NCBI GenBank assembly: GCA_934643145.1
Contig: CAKUBM010000001.1
Span: forward strand, 89,698 to 153,697
Source of the DNA: an uncultured Collinsella sp.
GTDB taxonomy: Bacteria > Actinomycetota > Coriobacteriia > Coriobacteriales > Coriobacteriaceae
Reading direction: 5' to 3'
Length of the DNA: 64,000 bases
The position numbers and the translations under genes were made by a program. Below, piece after piece: positions 33,513 through 43,512 of the stretch. Position 1 is the first letter of the stretch; every line of letters begins with the position of its first letter. The notes beneath the pieces are model-generated. The model was given only the letters and a program-made list of their open reading frames with translations, had not been told where the DNA came from and searched no databases.

Positions 33513-36500
33513 ATGGCATTCGTCCATCTGCACAACCACACCGTCTTTTCCATGCTCGACGGCGCAACCCGTATCCAGGATATGGTCAATCGCGCCGTTG
33601 AGCTGGGCATGCCCGCCGTCGCCATTACCGACCACGGCTACATGTATGGCGTGCCCGACCTGGCGCTGGCCTGCGACGCCGTCAACCACAACACGCCCGA
33701 GTACAAAACCTGGAGCCACGACAAGGCCTTCTTGGAAAAGGACCGCCGCGACGAGCTGGTGGAGCCCGACGCCGAGGCAAACCCGCGCGAGCATGCCCAG
33801 TATGTGAAGGACATGGCCATGTGGGACGAGAAGGGCAACATCGACGAGCTCAAGCCGCCCCTGGTCATCAAGCCCATCTTTGGCTGCGAGGTCTACTTTA
33901 CGCCGGACGAGACGCTCGCTCGCGACCATAAGCCCGAGCTCTACCACATGATCCTTCTGGCCAAGGACCAGGAGGGATACGTCAACCTGATGCAGACGGT
34001 CTCCGAGGCCGCCGTGCAGGGCTTTTACTATAAGCCGCGCGTGACGCTCGACAACCTGCGCCGCCACGCCAAGGGCATGATCTGCACCAGCGCCTGCATC
34101 GCGGGCATCATCCCCAAGTACATCGACCGCGGCGACATGGAAGGCGCCATCAAGTGGGCCGAGACCTTCCGCGACACCTTCGAACCCGGCGACTTTTATA
34201 TCGAGATCCAGGAACACGGCATTACCACCGATAACGGTCTGACCGACGAGCAGATGGACCGCACGCTCATCGACATCGCCAAACAGGTGGGCGTCAAGGT
34301 TATCGCCACCAACGACTTCCACTACCTGCGCCGCGAGGACGCGCCCGTGCAGGACGTCATCATGTGCATTGGCATGAACGCCAAGGTCGACGACCCCAAC
34401 CGCATGCGCATGACTGGCTCGGAGTTTTACATGAAGACCGAGGAGGAGATGCGGGCGATGTTCCCGTATTGCCCCGAGGCCTGCGATAACACGCTCGAGA
34501 TCGCCGACAAGTGCTACGTCGAGCTCGACTGGGACTCCATCATCCTGCCGCGCTTCCCGCTGCTCGATCCCGGCGAGACGCACGAGAGCCAGTTCCGCCG
34601 CGAGTGCGAGAAGGGCCTGCGTCAGCACTACGGCGACGACTGGGCCACGCGCGAGATCGGTGGCGTCAACATCAAAGAGCGCTTTGAGTACGAATACAAG
34701 GTCATTTGCGACAAGGGCTTTGCCGCCTACTTCTTGATCGTTGCCGAGTACGTGCAATGGGCCAAGGACAACGGCATCGGCGTCGGCCCCGGCCGTGGCT
34801 CGGCCGCCGGCGCTATCGTCGCCTACGCCATGAACATCACCGCCTTCGACCCGCTCGAGAACGGCCTGATGTTCGAGAGGTTCCTGTCCCCGCAGCGTAC
34901 CGAGATGCCCGATATCGATATGGACTTCGACGATGAGCGGCGCCTCGAGGTCGTGGAGCACGTTCGCCAGCTCTACGGCCCCGAGAAGGTCACCCACGTC
35001 ATCACCTACTCGACCATCAAGGCCAAGCAGGCCATCAACGACGCCGCGCGCGTTCTGGACTACCCGGTCTACATGGGCCAGCGCCTGTCCAAGATGGTCT
35101 CGAGCGACCCCAAGGTCAAGCTCAAGCAGGTGCTCGACAAACAACCTGGCAAAGAGGATCTGTTTAACCCCGATTTTGCCGAGGCCTATAAAAAGGACGA
35201 CGACGCCCGCCGCATCATCGACACGGCGCTCTCGATCGAGGGCCTCACCCGTGGCGAGGGCGTGCACGCGTGCGCCGTTCTGATCTGCCGTGACCCCGTC
35301 AACGAGCACGTGCCCACCAAGCTCGATACCAAGGGCGGCGTCGAGATTACCCAGTACGAGGGCCATACCGTCGCCGACATGGGCCTGCTCAAGATGGACT
35401 TCCTGGGCCTGCGCACGCTGACGGTTATCTCCAAGGCCAAGGCTAACATCAAAAAGAACTTTGGCATCGACATCAAAGAGGAAGAGATTCCCTTTGACGA
35501 CCCCGAGATCTTTAAGCTCATGGGCTCCGGCCACACCGCCGGCGTCTTCCAGGTCGAGTCCGCCGGCATGACGGCCACGATCAAGAACATGAAGCCCACC
35601 GAGTACAAGCACGTCGTGGCATTGATCGCCCTGTACCGCCCGGGCCCGCTGGGCGCCGGCATGGTCTCGTCCTACATCAACCGTATGAACGGCAAGGAGC
35701 CGGCCGTCTCCTACGACGACCGTCTGGACGACATCCTGGGCGAAACCTACGGCACCATGGTCTACCAGGAGCAGGTTATGCTCATCTCCGTCGAGATGTG
35801 CGGCTTCTCCAAGGGCGAATCGGACTCGCGTATCCGTAAGCCCGTGGCTAAGAAGAAGATTAAGCTGCTCACATCGACGGTGCTCCACTGGGAGGATGGC
35901 TCGGACGAGACCACCTACGACCACTGGATGAACGGCGCTATCAAGAACAACTACACGCGCGAGGTCGCTCAGAAGATTTGGGACGATGTTCTCGAGTTCG
36001 CGTCCTACGCCTTCAACAAGTCGCACTCCGCCGGCTATGCCATCTTGGTTATGCAGACGGCGTGGCTCAAGGCACACTATCCGCACGAGTACATGGCGGC
36101 CGTCCTGACGTCCTACACGGGCAAGACCGACAAGATCGTGCACTACGTCTCGGCATGCCGTCACGACGGCATCCCCGTGCTTTCGCCAGACGTCAACGAG
36201 TCCGGTACCGAGTTCACGGCTACCAAGGAAGGCGTGCGCTTTGGTCTGGCCGGCATCCGCGGCGTGGGTACCGGCGTGGCGCAGGCGATTATCGCCGAGC
36301 GCGAGGCGGGCGGCCCGTTTAAGACGCTGCACGACTTTGTGGAGCGCGTGGACTCGAGCCAGGCCAACCGTCGCGTGATCGAATCGCTGATCAAGGCAGG
36401 TGCCTTCGACTCCACGGGCTATCCGCGCCGCCAGATGATGCACTTTGTGGACAAGAACAATCCCGAGAACATCATCGATGCCGCGGTGAAGCGCCAAAAG

Positions 36501-37316
36501 GACCGTGCGAGCGGCCAGACCTCGTTCTTCGACATGTTTGGTGACGTTGAGGGCTCGGGCTTTGAGGTCAGCGTGCCCGATCCGGATGGCCAGGAATGGG
36601 ACCGCCACCTTAAGCTGAGCCAGGAGAAGGAAGTTCTGGGCATCTATGTCTCGGACCACCCGCTGCGCCCGTTTGAGTATGCACTAGCCAAGGCGCGCGA
36701 CTTCTCGTTCTCGCAGATCGATACCGGGTACGAAGTGCAGAACCCCACGGGCGGCACCATCAACCAGGAGATTCCCGAGGGCAAGGCGCTGTGGTGGGCC
36801 GGCATGGTCTCGAGCGTGTCCAAGCGCGTGACCAAAAACGGCGATCCCATGGGTATCGTGCAGCTCGAGGACATGGAGGGCGAGGCCACGGTCGTGGTGT
36901 TCCCCAAGACCTACAAGGAGGCCGAGGGGTACCTGTACGGCGAGGTCGATCCCGAGACCGGCGCGCAGCTGTCCGATGCCTTTGTGCGCATTAAGGGCAA
37001 GCTCGAGCGCTCGGACCGCGGCGACCAGATTATCGCGCAGGAGATCGTGCCGCTCGAGCTCAACGAGGAGAACAACAAGCCCAAGGTGTTTGAGGTCATG
37101 GTGCCCAACAGCCGCTTTAGCCAGGGCAATATGGCGCGTCTTGCCACGGTGCTTACCGCCAACCCGGGCGGCGACCGCGTGGAGATCTTTATCGAGCAGG
37201 TGGACGGGCGCGTGCTACGTGCCGAGGTGCCGGCCAAGGTCAACGCGCGCTCGATTCCGCTGCTGGCCGAGGCCAAGGCCATTGTGGGTAATCAGGGCAG
37301 AGTAACGGTGATCTAG
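33513..37316 (+). CDS. dnaE: DNA polymerase III alpha subunit
   Basis: The 1267-residue replicative polymerase has an N-terminal PHP domain (HLHNHTVFSMLDG, ITDHG) and the C-family polymerase core with VGPGRGSAAG and catalytic aspartates in PDIDMDFDD. It continues with a helix-hairpin-helix part (GIRGVGTGVAQAII) and a C-terminal OB-fold (WAGMVSSVSKRVTKNGDPMG). It belongs to the DnaE1 type, without an inserted exonuclease. Length is slightly above that of E. coli DnaE. Codon bias is high. It is followed by a 37-bp inverted repeat rather than a standard terminator. Confidence 0.96.
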   Translation: MAFVHLHNHTVFSMLDGATRIQDMVNRAVELGMPAVAITDHGYMYGVPDLALACDAVNHNTPEYKTWSHDKAFLEKDRRDELVEPDAEANPREHAQYVKDMAMWDEKGNIDELKPPLVIKPIFGCEVYFTPDETLARDHKPELYHMILLAKDQEGYVNLMQTVSEAAVQGFYYKPRVTLDNLRRHAKGMICTSACIAGIIPKYIDRGDMEGAIKWAETFRDTFEPGDFYIEIQEHGITTDNGLTDEQMDRTLIDIAKQVGVKVIATNDFHYLRREDAPVQDVIMCIGMNAKVDDPNRMRMTGSEFYMKTEEEMRAMFPYCPEACDNTLEIADKCYVELDWDSIILPRFPLLDPGETHESQFRRECEKGLRQHYGDDWATREIGGVNIKERFEYEYKVICDKGFAAYFLIVAEYVQWAKDNGIGVGPGRGSAAGAIVAYAMNITAFDPLENGLMFERFLSPQRTEMPDIDMDFDDERRLEVVEHVRQLYGPEKVTHVITYSTIKAKQAINDAARVLDYPVYMGQRLSKMVSSDPKVKLKQVLDKQPGKEDLFNPDFAEAYKKDDDARRIIDTALSIEGLTRGEGVHACAVLICRDPVNEHVPTKLDTKGGVEITQYEGHTVADMGLLKMDFLGLRTLTVISKAKANIKKNFGIDIKEEEIPFDDPEIFKLMGSGHTAGVFQVESAGMTATIKNMKPTEYKHVVALIALYRPGPLGAGMVSSYINRMNGKEPAVSYDDRLDDILGETYGTMVYQEQVMLISVEMCGFSKGESDSRIRKPVAKKKIKLLTSTVLHWEDGSDETTYDHWMNGAIKNNYTREVAQKIWDDVLEFASYAFNKSHSAGYAILVMQTAWLKAHYPHEYMAAVLTSYTGKTDKIVHYVSACRHDGIPVLSPDVNESGTEFTATKEGVRFGLAGIRGVGTGVAQAIIAEREAGGPFKTLHDFVERVDSSQANRRVIESLIKAGAFDSTGYPRRQMMHFVDKNNPENIIDAAVKRQKDRASGQTSFFDMFGDVEGSGFEVSVPDPDGQEWDRHLKLSQEKEVLGIYVSDHPLRPFEYALAKARDFSFSQIDTGYEVQNPTGGTINQEIPEGKALWWAGMVSSVSKRVTKNGDPMGIVQLEDMEGEATVVVFPKTYKEAEGYLYGEVDPETGAQLSDAFVRIKGKLERSDRGDQIIAQEIVPLELNEENNKPKVFEVMVPNSRFSQGNMARLATVLTANPGGDRVEIFIEQVDGRVLRAEVPAKVNARSIPLLAEAKAIVGNQGRVTVI

Positions 37317-37331
37317 CGGCGCCTTTGCTGG

Positions 37332-37459
37332 GGGTAGCTAATTTGGGACGGGGCTATTTTAGCTACCCTTTGGCTGACGGCGGATTGGCTGGGATTTTGA
37401 ATAATTCTCAACCGACATATGGGGGTAGCAAAAATAGCCCCGTCCTAAATTAGCTACCC
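37332..37459. repeat. 37-bp inverted repeat made of two GGGACGGGGC hairpins
   Basis: Arms 37332-37368 and 37423-37459 are inverted copies with about two mismatches, separated by 54 bp. Each arm is itself a hairpin: GGGTAGCTAA and TTAGCTACCC flank TTTGGGACGGGGCTA in the left arm. The core is the one seen at 16210-16242 with a different stem. It fills the dnaE-SNF2 intergenic space. Confidence 0.75.
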
Positions 37460-37480
37460 GGCGTGAGATTGGAGGAAGTG

Positions 37481-40400
37481 ATGGCGCAGGGGACGTTTGT
37501 GCAGGCGCTTCGCAAGGAAGCAGCGCTCAGCGGCACCTTTATGAAGGGGCGTTCGCTCATGCTCAACGGCGCCGTGCTGTCGTTTGAGGACTCCGGCTCG
37601 CGCTTCTCCAAGAACGTGACGGTCGAGGGCACGGTGCGCGGTTCGCGCGGCGACCTGTACAAGACGCATGTGGAACTCGATGTGGACGAGCACGAGGTTA
37701 TCGACTACGACTGCGATTGCCCCGCCGCCTACCGCTACCCTGGCATGTGCAAGCACGCCATCGCTACGGCGCTTGCGTATCTGGACGCAAGCGGCACCGA
37801 GTCCGTCGAAGGCCTGCGCACGCCGGTCCGCACGTTCACGGCGCCGCCTAAGCAGTCTGCGCGCCCCGCGCCCGCCACGCCGGCCGTCAACCCCAACTTT
37901 CCCTTTCCGGCGCCCGTTCCCACGAGCCCGAGCCTTGTGGCGGCGCTTTCCGATCTTTCGGACGCGCGCATGGATGAGCTGGCGAGTATGCGCCGCAAGC
38001 TTGCCGGTGCCGTTGATCCCGACGCCCCCAAAGCGGCGTTGGAGCCCTCGTTGGTGCCGTACTACAATCCGCTGTTCGCTGACCGCTTTAGCTGGGCGCT
38101 CGAGTTCCGCATCCGCTGTGGATCGGTCTCCTACGTGGTCAAGGACATCGACGGCATGGCCGGCGCCTACGTGCGCGGGGGCACGTTCTCGTACGGCAAG
38201 AAGCTCACGTTCCTCCATACGCCCGAGGCCTTTGACGAGGTTTCGGTGTGCCTGCTCGACCTTGTTGCGACGACGGTTGCCTATCTCGGTGACATTACGA
38301 GCTCGCGCTCGGCGTCGTACGACTTTGCACGCAGCGGTTTTGTCGCCGAGCGCCAGCTGCCCTTGTCCGAGCATGACATCGTATACATGCTGGACCTGCT
38401 GCGCGGCCGGACCATTTCATTTGAGCCCGCCTGGTCGCGGGGGACGACGACGCATCGTTCCTACGAGGTGGCGGTTGAGTCGGCACCGGAGGGGGAGGAC
38501 GAGGCCTCGGCAAAACGTCCGCCGCTCCTTGCCGCCAAGATCGCGCCGGCGGCCGGCGGCAGCTACGACCTGCGCCTGCCCGCCGATGCGTACTGTTTTG
38601 CCTCGGGCGACGTTGCCTATCTGATCGACTCGCATCGCGCGCGCCGTGCCGATGCGGCGTTTGCTCAGCATGCCGCGCCATTCCTTTCGCGTCTGCTGCC
38701 TTGCCGCACGCCGGTCCATATCGCCGTCGAACAGGTGGGCGAGTTCTGCCGCATGGCGCTGCCCGTGCTGCGCGAATACACCGACCTCACCGCTCCTGCC
38801 GTGCTCGACACCGTGGCGCCCGAGCCGAGCTTTGCAATGTCAATCGGTGTCAGTGACGGGCTTGTGACCTGCGAGATCTCGGTCGCCTACGGCGATTGGT
38901 CGGCAGATCTCTTTAGCCTGGGTGCTCCGGGAAGCCCCTTCGAGGACCAGCGCCCCGGCGTGCCGCCTCGTGACGTGGTGGCGGAGTTTCGCGTTATGGA
39001 CACGGCTGCCATGTACTTCGATTTCCACGAGGGCGGCCTGGCGTTTGAGGAGCGCGACGACGAGAGCCTGTTCCGCCTGCTGACCGAGGGTCTGTCTGTG
39101 CTGTCTGAGCTGGGCGAGGTCATGCTCAGCGACCGCCTGCGCCAGATCTCGGTACGTCCCGCGCCCAAGCTCTCGGTGCGCGCGACCGTCAAGAGCAATC
39201 TGCTCGACGTCGAGTTGGGCGCGAGCGGGCTTTCGGCGACGGACCTTGCCATCTATCTGGACTCGTACAAGCGCCACCAGACGTTTGCGCGTCTGACGTC
39301 CGGCGACATCGTGCGCCTGGATGAGGGAGCGCGCGCCGCGTTTGGCCTTGCCGAAGATCTGGGTGTCGATGCCGTCGACCTGCTCGACGGCGTGTCGCTT
39401 CCCGCGTCGAGCACCCTATTTGTCGATAGCATGCTCGCGCGCACGCCGGCGCTCGAGGCCGATCGCGACGCCGCGTTCCGCCGCACCGTCGAGCGCCTGG
39501 ACACGCTCGGCAAGATGGACTTTACGGTACCCGCCTCGCTCAAGGCCACGCTGCGTGGCTACCAGGTCGACGGATACCAGTGGCTCGGCTCGCTCGAACA
39601 CCTGGGCCTTGGCGGCATCTTGGCCGACGACATGGGCCTGGGCAAAACGCTCCAGATGATCGCGCATATCCTGGCGCGCGTGGAGGCGGGGGACACCAAG
39701 CCCACGCTCGTGGTATGCCCGGCCTCACTCGTGTACAACTGGACCGCCGAGCTGGAGCGCTTTGCCCCGTCGCTCGATGTGTGCGCCATTGTGGGCGCCA
39801 AGGCTCAACGTCGTGTACAGATTGCCGGCGTGGCCGAGCATAACGTGGTCGTAACGTCGTATGACCTTATGCGACGCGATATCGACGAGTACGTCGAGCA
39901 GGATTTTGCCCGCGTGGTGCTCGATGAGGCCCAGTACATTAAAAATCCGCTCACGCAGGTGGCGCGCGCCGCCAAGCGCCTGCCTGCCGGCGTGCGCTTT
40001 GCCCTGACGGGCACGCCCATCGAAAACCGCCTGTCCGAGCTCTGGAGCATCTTCGACTTTTTGATGTCGGGCCTTTTGGGGACGCGCGAGTCGTTTGCCA
40101 AGCGCTTTGAGAGCCCCGTCGAGCATGCCGAGGGCGATAGCGCCGCTCGCCTGCAGGCGCTCGTGTCGCCGTTTGTGCTGCGCCGTGTTAAGGAAGACGT
40201 GGTGGCCGACCTGCCCGAGAAGATCGAGGACACCGTCATGGCACAGCTCACCGGCGAGCAGCGCAAGCTCTACCTGGCAAACCAGGACCGCATCGCCCAG
40301 CAGGTGCAGCACCGCGAGGCTGGGGAGTTTAAGAAGGACAAGCTCAAGGTGCTCGCCGAGCTCACCAAGCTGCGCCAGATCTGCTGCGACCCGCATCTAC

Positions 40401-40945
40401 ACTACGAGGATTACAAGGCGGGGGGCGCCAAGCTCGATACGTGCATGGAGCTCGTGCACGGCGCACTTGACGGCGGGCACCACATCCTGCTGTTTAGCCA
40501 GTTCACGGGCATGCTCGATATCATCGGCAAGCGCCTGGCCAAGGATGACATCGGCTTTCTTAAGCTCACGGGCGCATCGTCCAAGGAGAGCCGCGCCAAG
40601 ATGGTTGCGCAGTTCCAGGCGGGCGAGGTGCCGGTGTTTTTGATTTCGCTTAAGGCGGGCGGCGTCGGCCTGAACCTGACGGCTGCCGACGTGGTCATTC
40701 ACTACGACCCGTGGTGGAACGTGGCGGCTCAGGACCAGGCGACCGACCGCGCCCACCGTATTGGCCAGCAACACACCGTGACCGTGTACAAGCTCATCGC
40801 CAAGGACACGATCGAGGAACGCATCATGCAGATGCAGGAGTCCAAGCGCGACCTGGTCAACAGCGTGCTCGGCGGCGACGGTATCTCGTCGGCGCTGTTT
40901 ACCCGCGAGGATGTTCTGGCGCTGCTCGGCGGCGACGGACGCTAG
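37481..40945 (+). CDS. SWIM zinc-finger plus SNF2-family helicase
   Basis: The 1154-residue protein has an N-terminal SWIM motif, CDCPAAYRYPGMCKH, followed by a long region of unknown fold and a C-terminal SNF2/RAD54 ATPase. ATPase motifs are DDMGLGKTLQ (I), VVTSYDLMRRD (Ia/b), LDEAQYIKN (II), LTGTPIENRLSELWS (III), LISLKAGGVGLNL (V) and DRAHRIGQ (VI). Such bacterial HepA/RapA-like proteins are thought to remodel protein-nucleic acid complexes. The start ATG 37481 has GGAGGA just upstream; an in-frame GTG at 37463 would add six residues. Confidence 0.88.
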   Translation: MAQGTFVQALRKEAALSGTFMKGRSLMLNGAVLSFEDSGSRFSKNVTVEGTVRGSRGDLYKTHVELDVDEHEVIDYDCDCPAAYRYPGMCKHAIATALAYLDASGTESVEGLRTPVRTFTAPPKQSARPAPATPAVNPNFPFPAPVPTSPSLVAALSDLSDARMDELASMRRKLAGAVDPDAPKAALEPSLVPYYNPLFADRFSWALEFRIRCGSVSYVVKDIDGMAGAYVRGGTFSYGKKLTFLHTPEAFDEVSVCLLDLVATTVAYLGDITSSRSASYDFARSGFVAERQLPLSEHDIVYMLDLLRGRTISFEPAWSRGTTTHRSYEVAVESAPEGEDEASAKRPPLLAAKIAPAAGGSYDLRLPADAYCFASGDVAYLIDSHRARRADAAFAQHAAPFLSRLLPCRTPVHIAVEQVGEFCRMALPVLREYTDLTAPAVLDTVAPEPSFAMSIGVSDGLVTCEISVAYGDWSADLFSLGAPGSPFEDQRPGVPPRDVVAEFRVMDTAAMYFDFHEGGLAFEERDDESLFRLLTEGLSVLSELGEVMLSDRLRQISVRPAPKLSVRATVKSNLLDVELGASGLSATDLAIYLDSYKRHQTFARLTSGDIVRLDEGARAAFGLAEDLGVDAVDLLDGVSLPASSTLFVDSMLARTPALEADRDAAFRRTVERLDTLGKMDFTVPASLKATLRGYQVDGYQWLGSLEHLGLGGILADDMGLGKTLQMIAHILARVEAGDTKPTLVVCPASLVYNWTAELERFAPSLDVCAIVGAKAQRRVQIAGVAEHNVVVTSYDLMRRDIDEYVEQDFARVVLDEAQYIKNPLTQVARAAKRLPAGVRFALTGTPIENRLSELWSIFDFLMSGLLGTRESFAKRFESPVEHAEGDSAARLQALVSPFVLRRVKEDVVADLPEKIEDTVMAQLTGEQRKLYLANQDRIAQQVQHREAGEFKKDKLKVLAELTKLRQICCDPHLHYEDYKAGGAKLDTCMELVHGALDGGHHILLFSQFTGMLDIIGKRLAKDDIGFLKLTGASSKESRAKMVAQFQAGEVPVFLISLKAGGVGLNLTAADVVIHYDPWWNVAAQDQATDRAHRIGQQHTVTVYKLIAKDTIEERIMQMQESKRDLVNSVLGGDGISSALFTREDVLALLGGDGR

Positions 40946-41046
40946 CCTCGCTCGTTATGTGTTCATTTGCGATGCCGTGGATGGTTCGTTTGCCTTTGGG
41001 CATAAGAAGCATCGAGAACATTGGCACATCAGCAAAGGAGAACATC

Positions 41047-41409
41047 ATGGCGAAATTCTTTAAGGATCCCGACGGCAAGCTCATTGCCGCCCTTGGTAAC
41101 GACGTTGCAACCCCTGCCGGCTGCACGGAGCTGACCGCGAACACCGAGGACGCGGCGCACGAGAAGCATGTGCCCGTCGTCGAGAGCGAGCGTGACGGTC
41201 ACGTGATCCGTGCGCGCGTGGGCTCGGTCGAGCACCCCAGCCTGCCCGAGCACTATATCGAGTGGATCGCGCTTGAGGCCGAGGACCGCCTGGAGGTCCA
41301 TTACCTCCAGCCCGGCATGAAGCCCGCGACGTTTTTTGCCGGCGGTTCCAAGACCGGTACCGTCTATGCCTATTGCAACCTGCACGGGCTGTGGTCCGCG
41401 ACGTTCTAG
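41047..41409 (+). CDS. Superoxide reductase (neelaredoxin-like, without functional desulforedoxin centre)
   Basis: This 120-residue protein reduces superoxide to peroxide, protecting an anaerobe from oxygen. The active-site ligands are present: EKHVPVVE, HPSLPEHYIEW and the YCNLHG Cys-His pair. The N-terminal part aligns with the desulforedoxin domain of desulfoferrodoxins (FFKDPDGKLIAALGN), but its four Fe-binding cysteines are gone apart from one Cys in TPAGC. Only the catalytic iron centre should remain. The start follows AAAGGAG. It is a single gene with its own terminator. Confidence 0.9.
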   Translation: MAKFFKDPDGKLIAALGNDVATPAGCTELTANTEDAAHEKHVPVVESERDGHVIRARVGSVEHPSLPEHYIEWIALEAEDRLEVHYLQPGMKPATFFAGGSKTGTVYAYCNLHGLWSATF

Positions 41410-41454
41410 GAGCGTGCCCCCGCTCGGGGTATCATAGCTAGCATATGCACATGC

Positions 41455-41488
41455 AAGCGCCGACTGCATCTTGCGGCCGGCGCTTTTA
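41455..41488 (+). terminator. Rho-independent terminator
   Basis: AGCGCCG / CGGCGCT stem (41456-41462, 41478-41484) with a T-run to 41487. It lies between superoxide reductase and the NadE-like gene. Confidence 0.7.
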
Positions 41489-41526
41489 CTACGACAACGA
41501 CGGTTTACGACGGAAAGGGCTGAGCC

Positions 41527-43512
41527 ATGAAGCTCGCACTTGCACAGATCGATATGCGCCTGGGTGATATTGAGGGTATCTGCGGCCGCATCGAGGATCA
41601 GGCGCGCCTGGCCCACGAGCGCGGTGCGCGCGTGCTGTGCGTGCCGGCCCCGCTCTTTATGGGCGCCCTGCCCGGCGGCCTGGTGGGCGCTGCCGACTTT
41701 GAGCACGATATGCTCGCCGGCCTGACCGGCGTCGCCGAGCGCATCCAGGAGCTCGACATGATCTGCATCGTGCCCGCGGCGGTTTCGTTTGAGGGGCAGC
41801 CGCTGCTCGACTACATGATGCTCAAGGACGGTCGCGTGGTGCCCGCGCGCGCAAGTATTGCCCTGCAACGCGGCGAGAACAACGACGCGCGATGGGCGCC
41901 GCCGGTGTTCGATGTGGACGGCGTGCGCATTGCGGTGATCTTTGACCTGGACCGCGAGCTCGAGATGCTGCCAACCGGCGTCGATTTGATTGCCTATTTC
42001 CAGTTCAACGCATTCGACATGACCGACCGCGAGACCGCTGCCGCTGCCGCCGTGCGCAGCGGAGCCTACCGCAAGATCGCATCCAAGCGCAGCGTGTGGT
42101 TTGCCTGCATGGCGCCGGTCGGTGCGTACGACGAGTCGGTGTATACCGGTGGGTCGTTTGTGCTCGACGACTGCGGCCGCGTGGTGGCCCAGGCGCCGTG
42201 TTTTGAGGAGAGCCTGCTGGTCCAGGAGATTCAGCGCGGCGTGATGCTCGACGCCCTGGAGGACCATGAGCTTCCGGAGTTTCGCTCCGAGGAGTGGCTG
42301 TGGCAGGCGCTGGTGCTCGCCGTGCGCGATAACGCCCGTGCCCACGGTACGTCGCGCGCCGTGGTGGCGCTCGAGGGCGACCTACCGTCGTCCCTGCTGG
42401 CGGCGCTTGCCGTCGACGCCTTGGGTCCGCGCAATGTGATCGGCCTGGTGCTGGGGCGCAACCGCATCTTTACGCCGGCGCAGGAAGAGGCCGAGGCGGC
42501 TCGCTGTGCCGCCGTTCGCGCCATTGCCGAGCGCCTGCATATTCGCACGGTTGAGCGCGATGCGCCGGATGCGGCACGCGTGCTCGACCGCGATGTGTCG
42601 GCGGGAGACGCCGAGCGCCTGCGCTCGCGTACGCTGGGTTTGATGTTGGAGGATACGGCGTTCGAGCTGGGCGCGATGGCGCTGAGCCCGCTGTCCAAAA
42701 CCGAGTACGCGCTGGCGGCGCCGGCGCTTTGCGGTGGCTACCAGGGAGATTACGCGCCCTTTGGCGATGTGTACCTGTCGACGCTCGAGTTTGTGGCGCG
42801 CGTGCGCAACCGTACGTCTGCCGTGGTGCCGCAGGAGCTCGTGACGCTCAACGCGGTGGAGGATTGCATGGAGCGCGTGCTGGCGCAGGCGCTCTCGACG
42901 CTCGACGGTCCGGTCGACATGCTTGACCGCGCGGCGCAGCTGCTCGGCGGGCTTGAGCCGGGTGAGGTCGATGGCGCGCTCGAGGCACACGTGGACCGCA
43001 ATCGATCTTTCGACGACATCCCGATGGCCGCTGGCAAGCCTGAGGCTTGCTCGCTGCTGCTGATGCTCGTTCGACAGGGTGAGGCTGCCCGCCGTATGTT
43101 GCCGACGGCGCCGATCGTCTCGGCCCGTTCGTTTGCCGAGCGTGCCTGGCCGTACATGCTCGCGTGGTCCGACCTGGGGCTTAACGGCAAGGAGCGTACG
43201 ACGGTCGATTCGCTGGCTCGCGCCGAGGTGCGCCGTTTTGCTGACGAGGATACGAGTGACCGTATGCGTGGTGAGATGATGGGCATTTTGGGCGAGCTGC
43301 TGGGTATTTCGCCCGAGCAGATGGAGGAACTGCGCTCTGAGGACGGTCAACGTCGTTTGCACGAGGGAATGAAAAAGTTCGAGGGCGAGGTTCAGGACGC
43401 CATCGATAAGATGATGGGCGGTCAGGGCGGACCGCAGGGCGGACCTCAGGGCATGCCGATGCCTCATCCGCCAGTGGATCCAAGACAATTCCCGTTTTTC
43501 AGCCAGAATTAA
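41527..43512 (+). CDS. NAD+ synthetase (NadE)-like protein with degenerate active sites
   Basis: The 661-residue protein has the two-domain architecture of glutamine-dependent NAD synthetase: an N-terminal nitrilase-like amidase (residues 1-240) and a C-terminal synthetase domain. The fold-level match is clear (MKLALAQIDMRLGDIEG, TGGSFVLDDCGRVVAQAP, SSLLAALAVDALGP). Key residues are missing. The nitrilase Glu is replaced at A41, the Lys near S110, and the nucleophilic Cys by D140. The ATP-binding SGGxDS loop reads EGDLPS at 283-288. A Gly/Pro/Gln-rich tail ends the protein. I infer a pseudoenzyme with a structural or regulatory role. Neighbours (superoxide reductase, ruvC) give no hint. Confidence 0.72.
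   Translation: MKLALAQIDMRLGDIEGICGRIEDQARLAHERGARVLCVPAPLFMGALPGGLVGAADFEHDMLAGLTGVAERIQELDMICIVPAAVSFEGQPLLDYMMLKDGRVVPARASIALQRGENNDARWAPPVFDVDGVRIAVIFDLDRELEMLPTGVDLIAYFQFNAFDMTDRETAAAAAVRSGAYRKIASKRSVWFACMAPVGAYDESVYTGGSFVLDDCGRVVAQAPCFEESLLVQEIQRGVMLDALEDHELPEFRSEEWLWQALVLAVRDNARAHGTSRAVVALEGDLPSSLLAALAVDALGPRNVIGLVLGRNRIFTPAQEEAEAARCAAVRAIAERLHIRTVERDAPDAARVLDRDVSAGDAERLRSRTLGLMLEDTAFELGAMALSPLSKTEYALAAPALCGGYQGDYAPFGDVYLSTLEFVARVRNRTSAVVPQELVTLNAVEDCMERVLAQALSTLDGPVDMLDRAAQLLGGLEPGEVDGALEAHVDRNRSFDDIPMAAGKPEACSLLLMLVRQGEAARRMLPTAPIVSARSFAERAWPYMLAWSDLGLNGKERTTVDSLARAEVRRFADEDTSDRMRGEMMGILGELLGISPEQMEELRSEDGQRRLHEGMKKFEGEVQDAIDKMMGGQGGPQGGPQGMPMPHPPVDPRQFPFFSQN

Noticed and set aside
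33477..36659. A 1060-codon minus-strand open frame opposite dnaE
   Set aside because: Same cause: antisense of a highly biased gene. The plus-strand frame is unmistakably DnaE.
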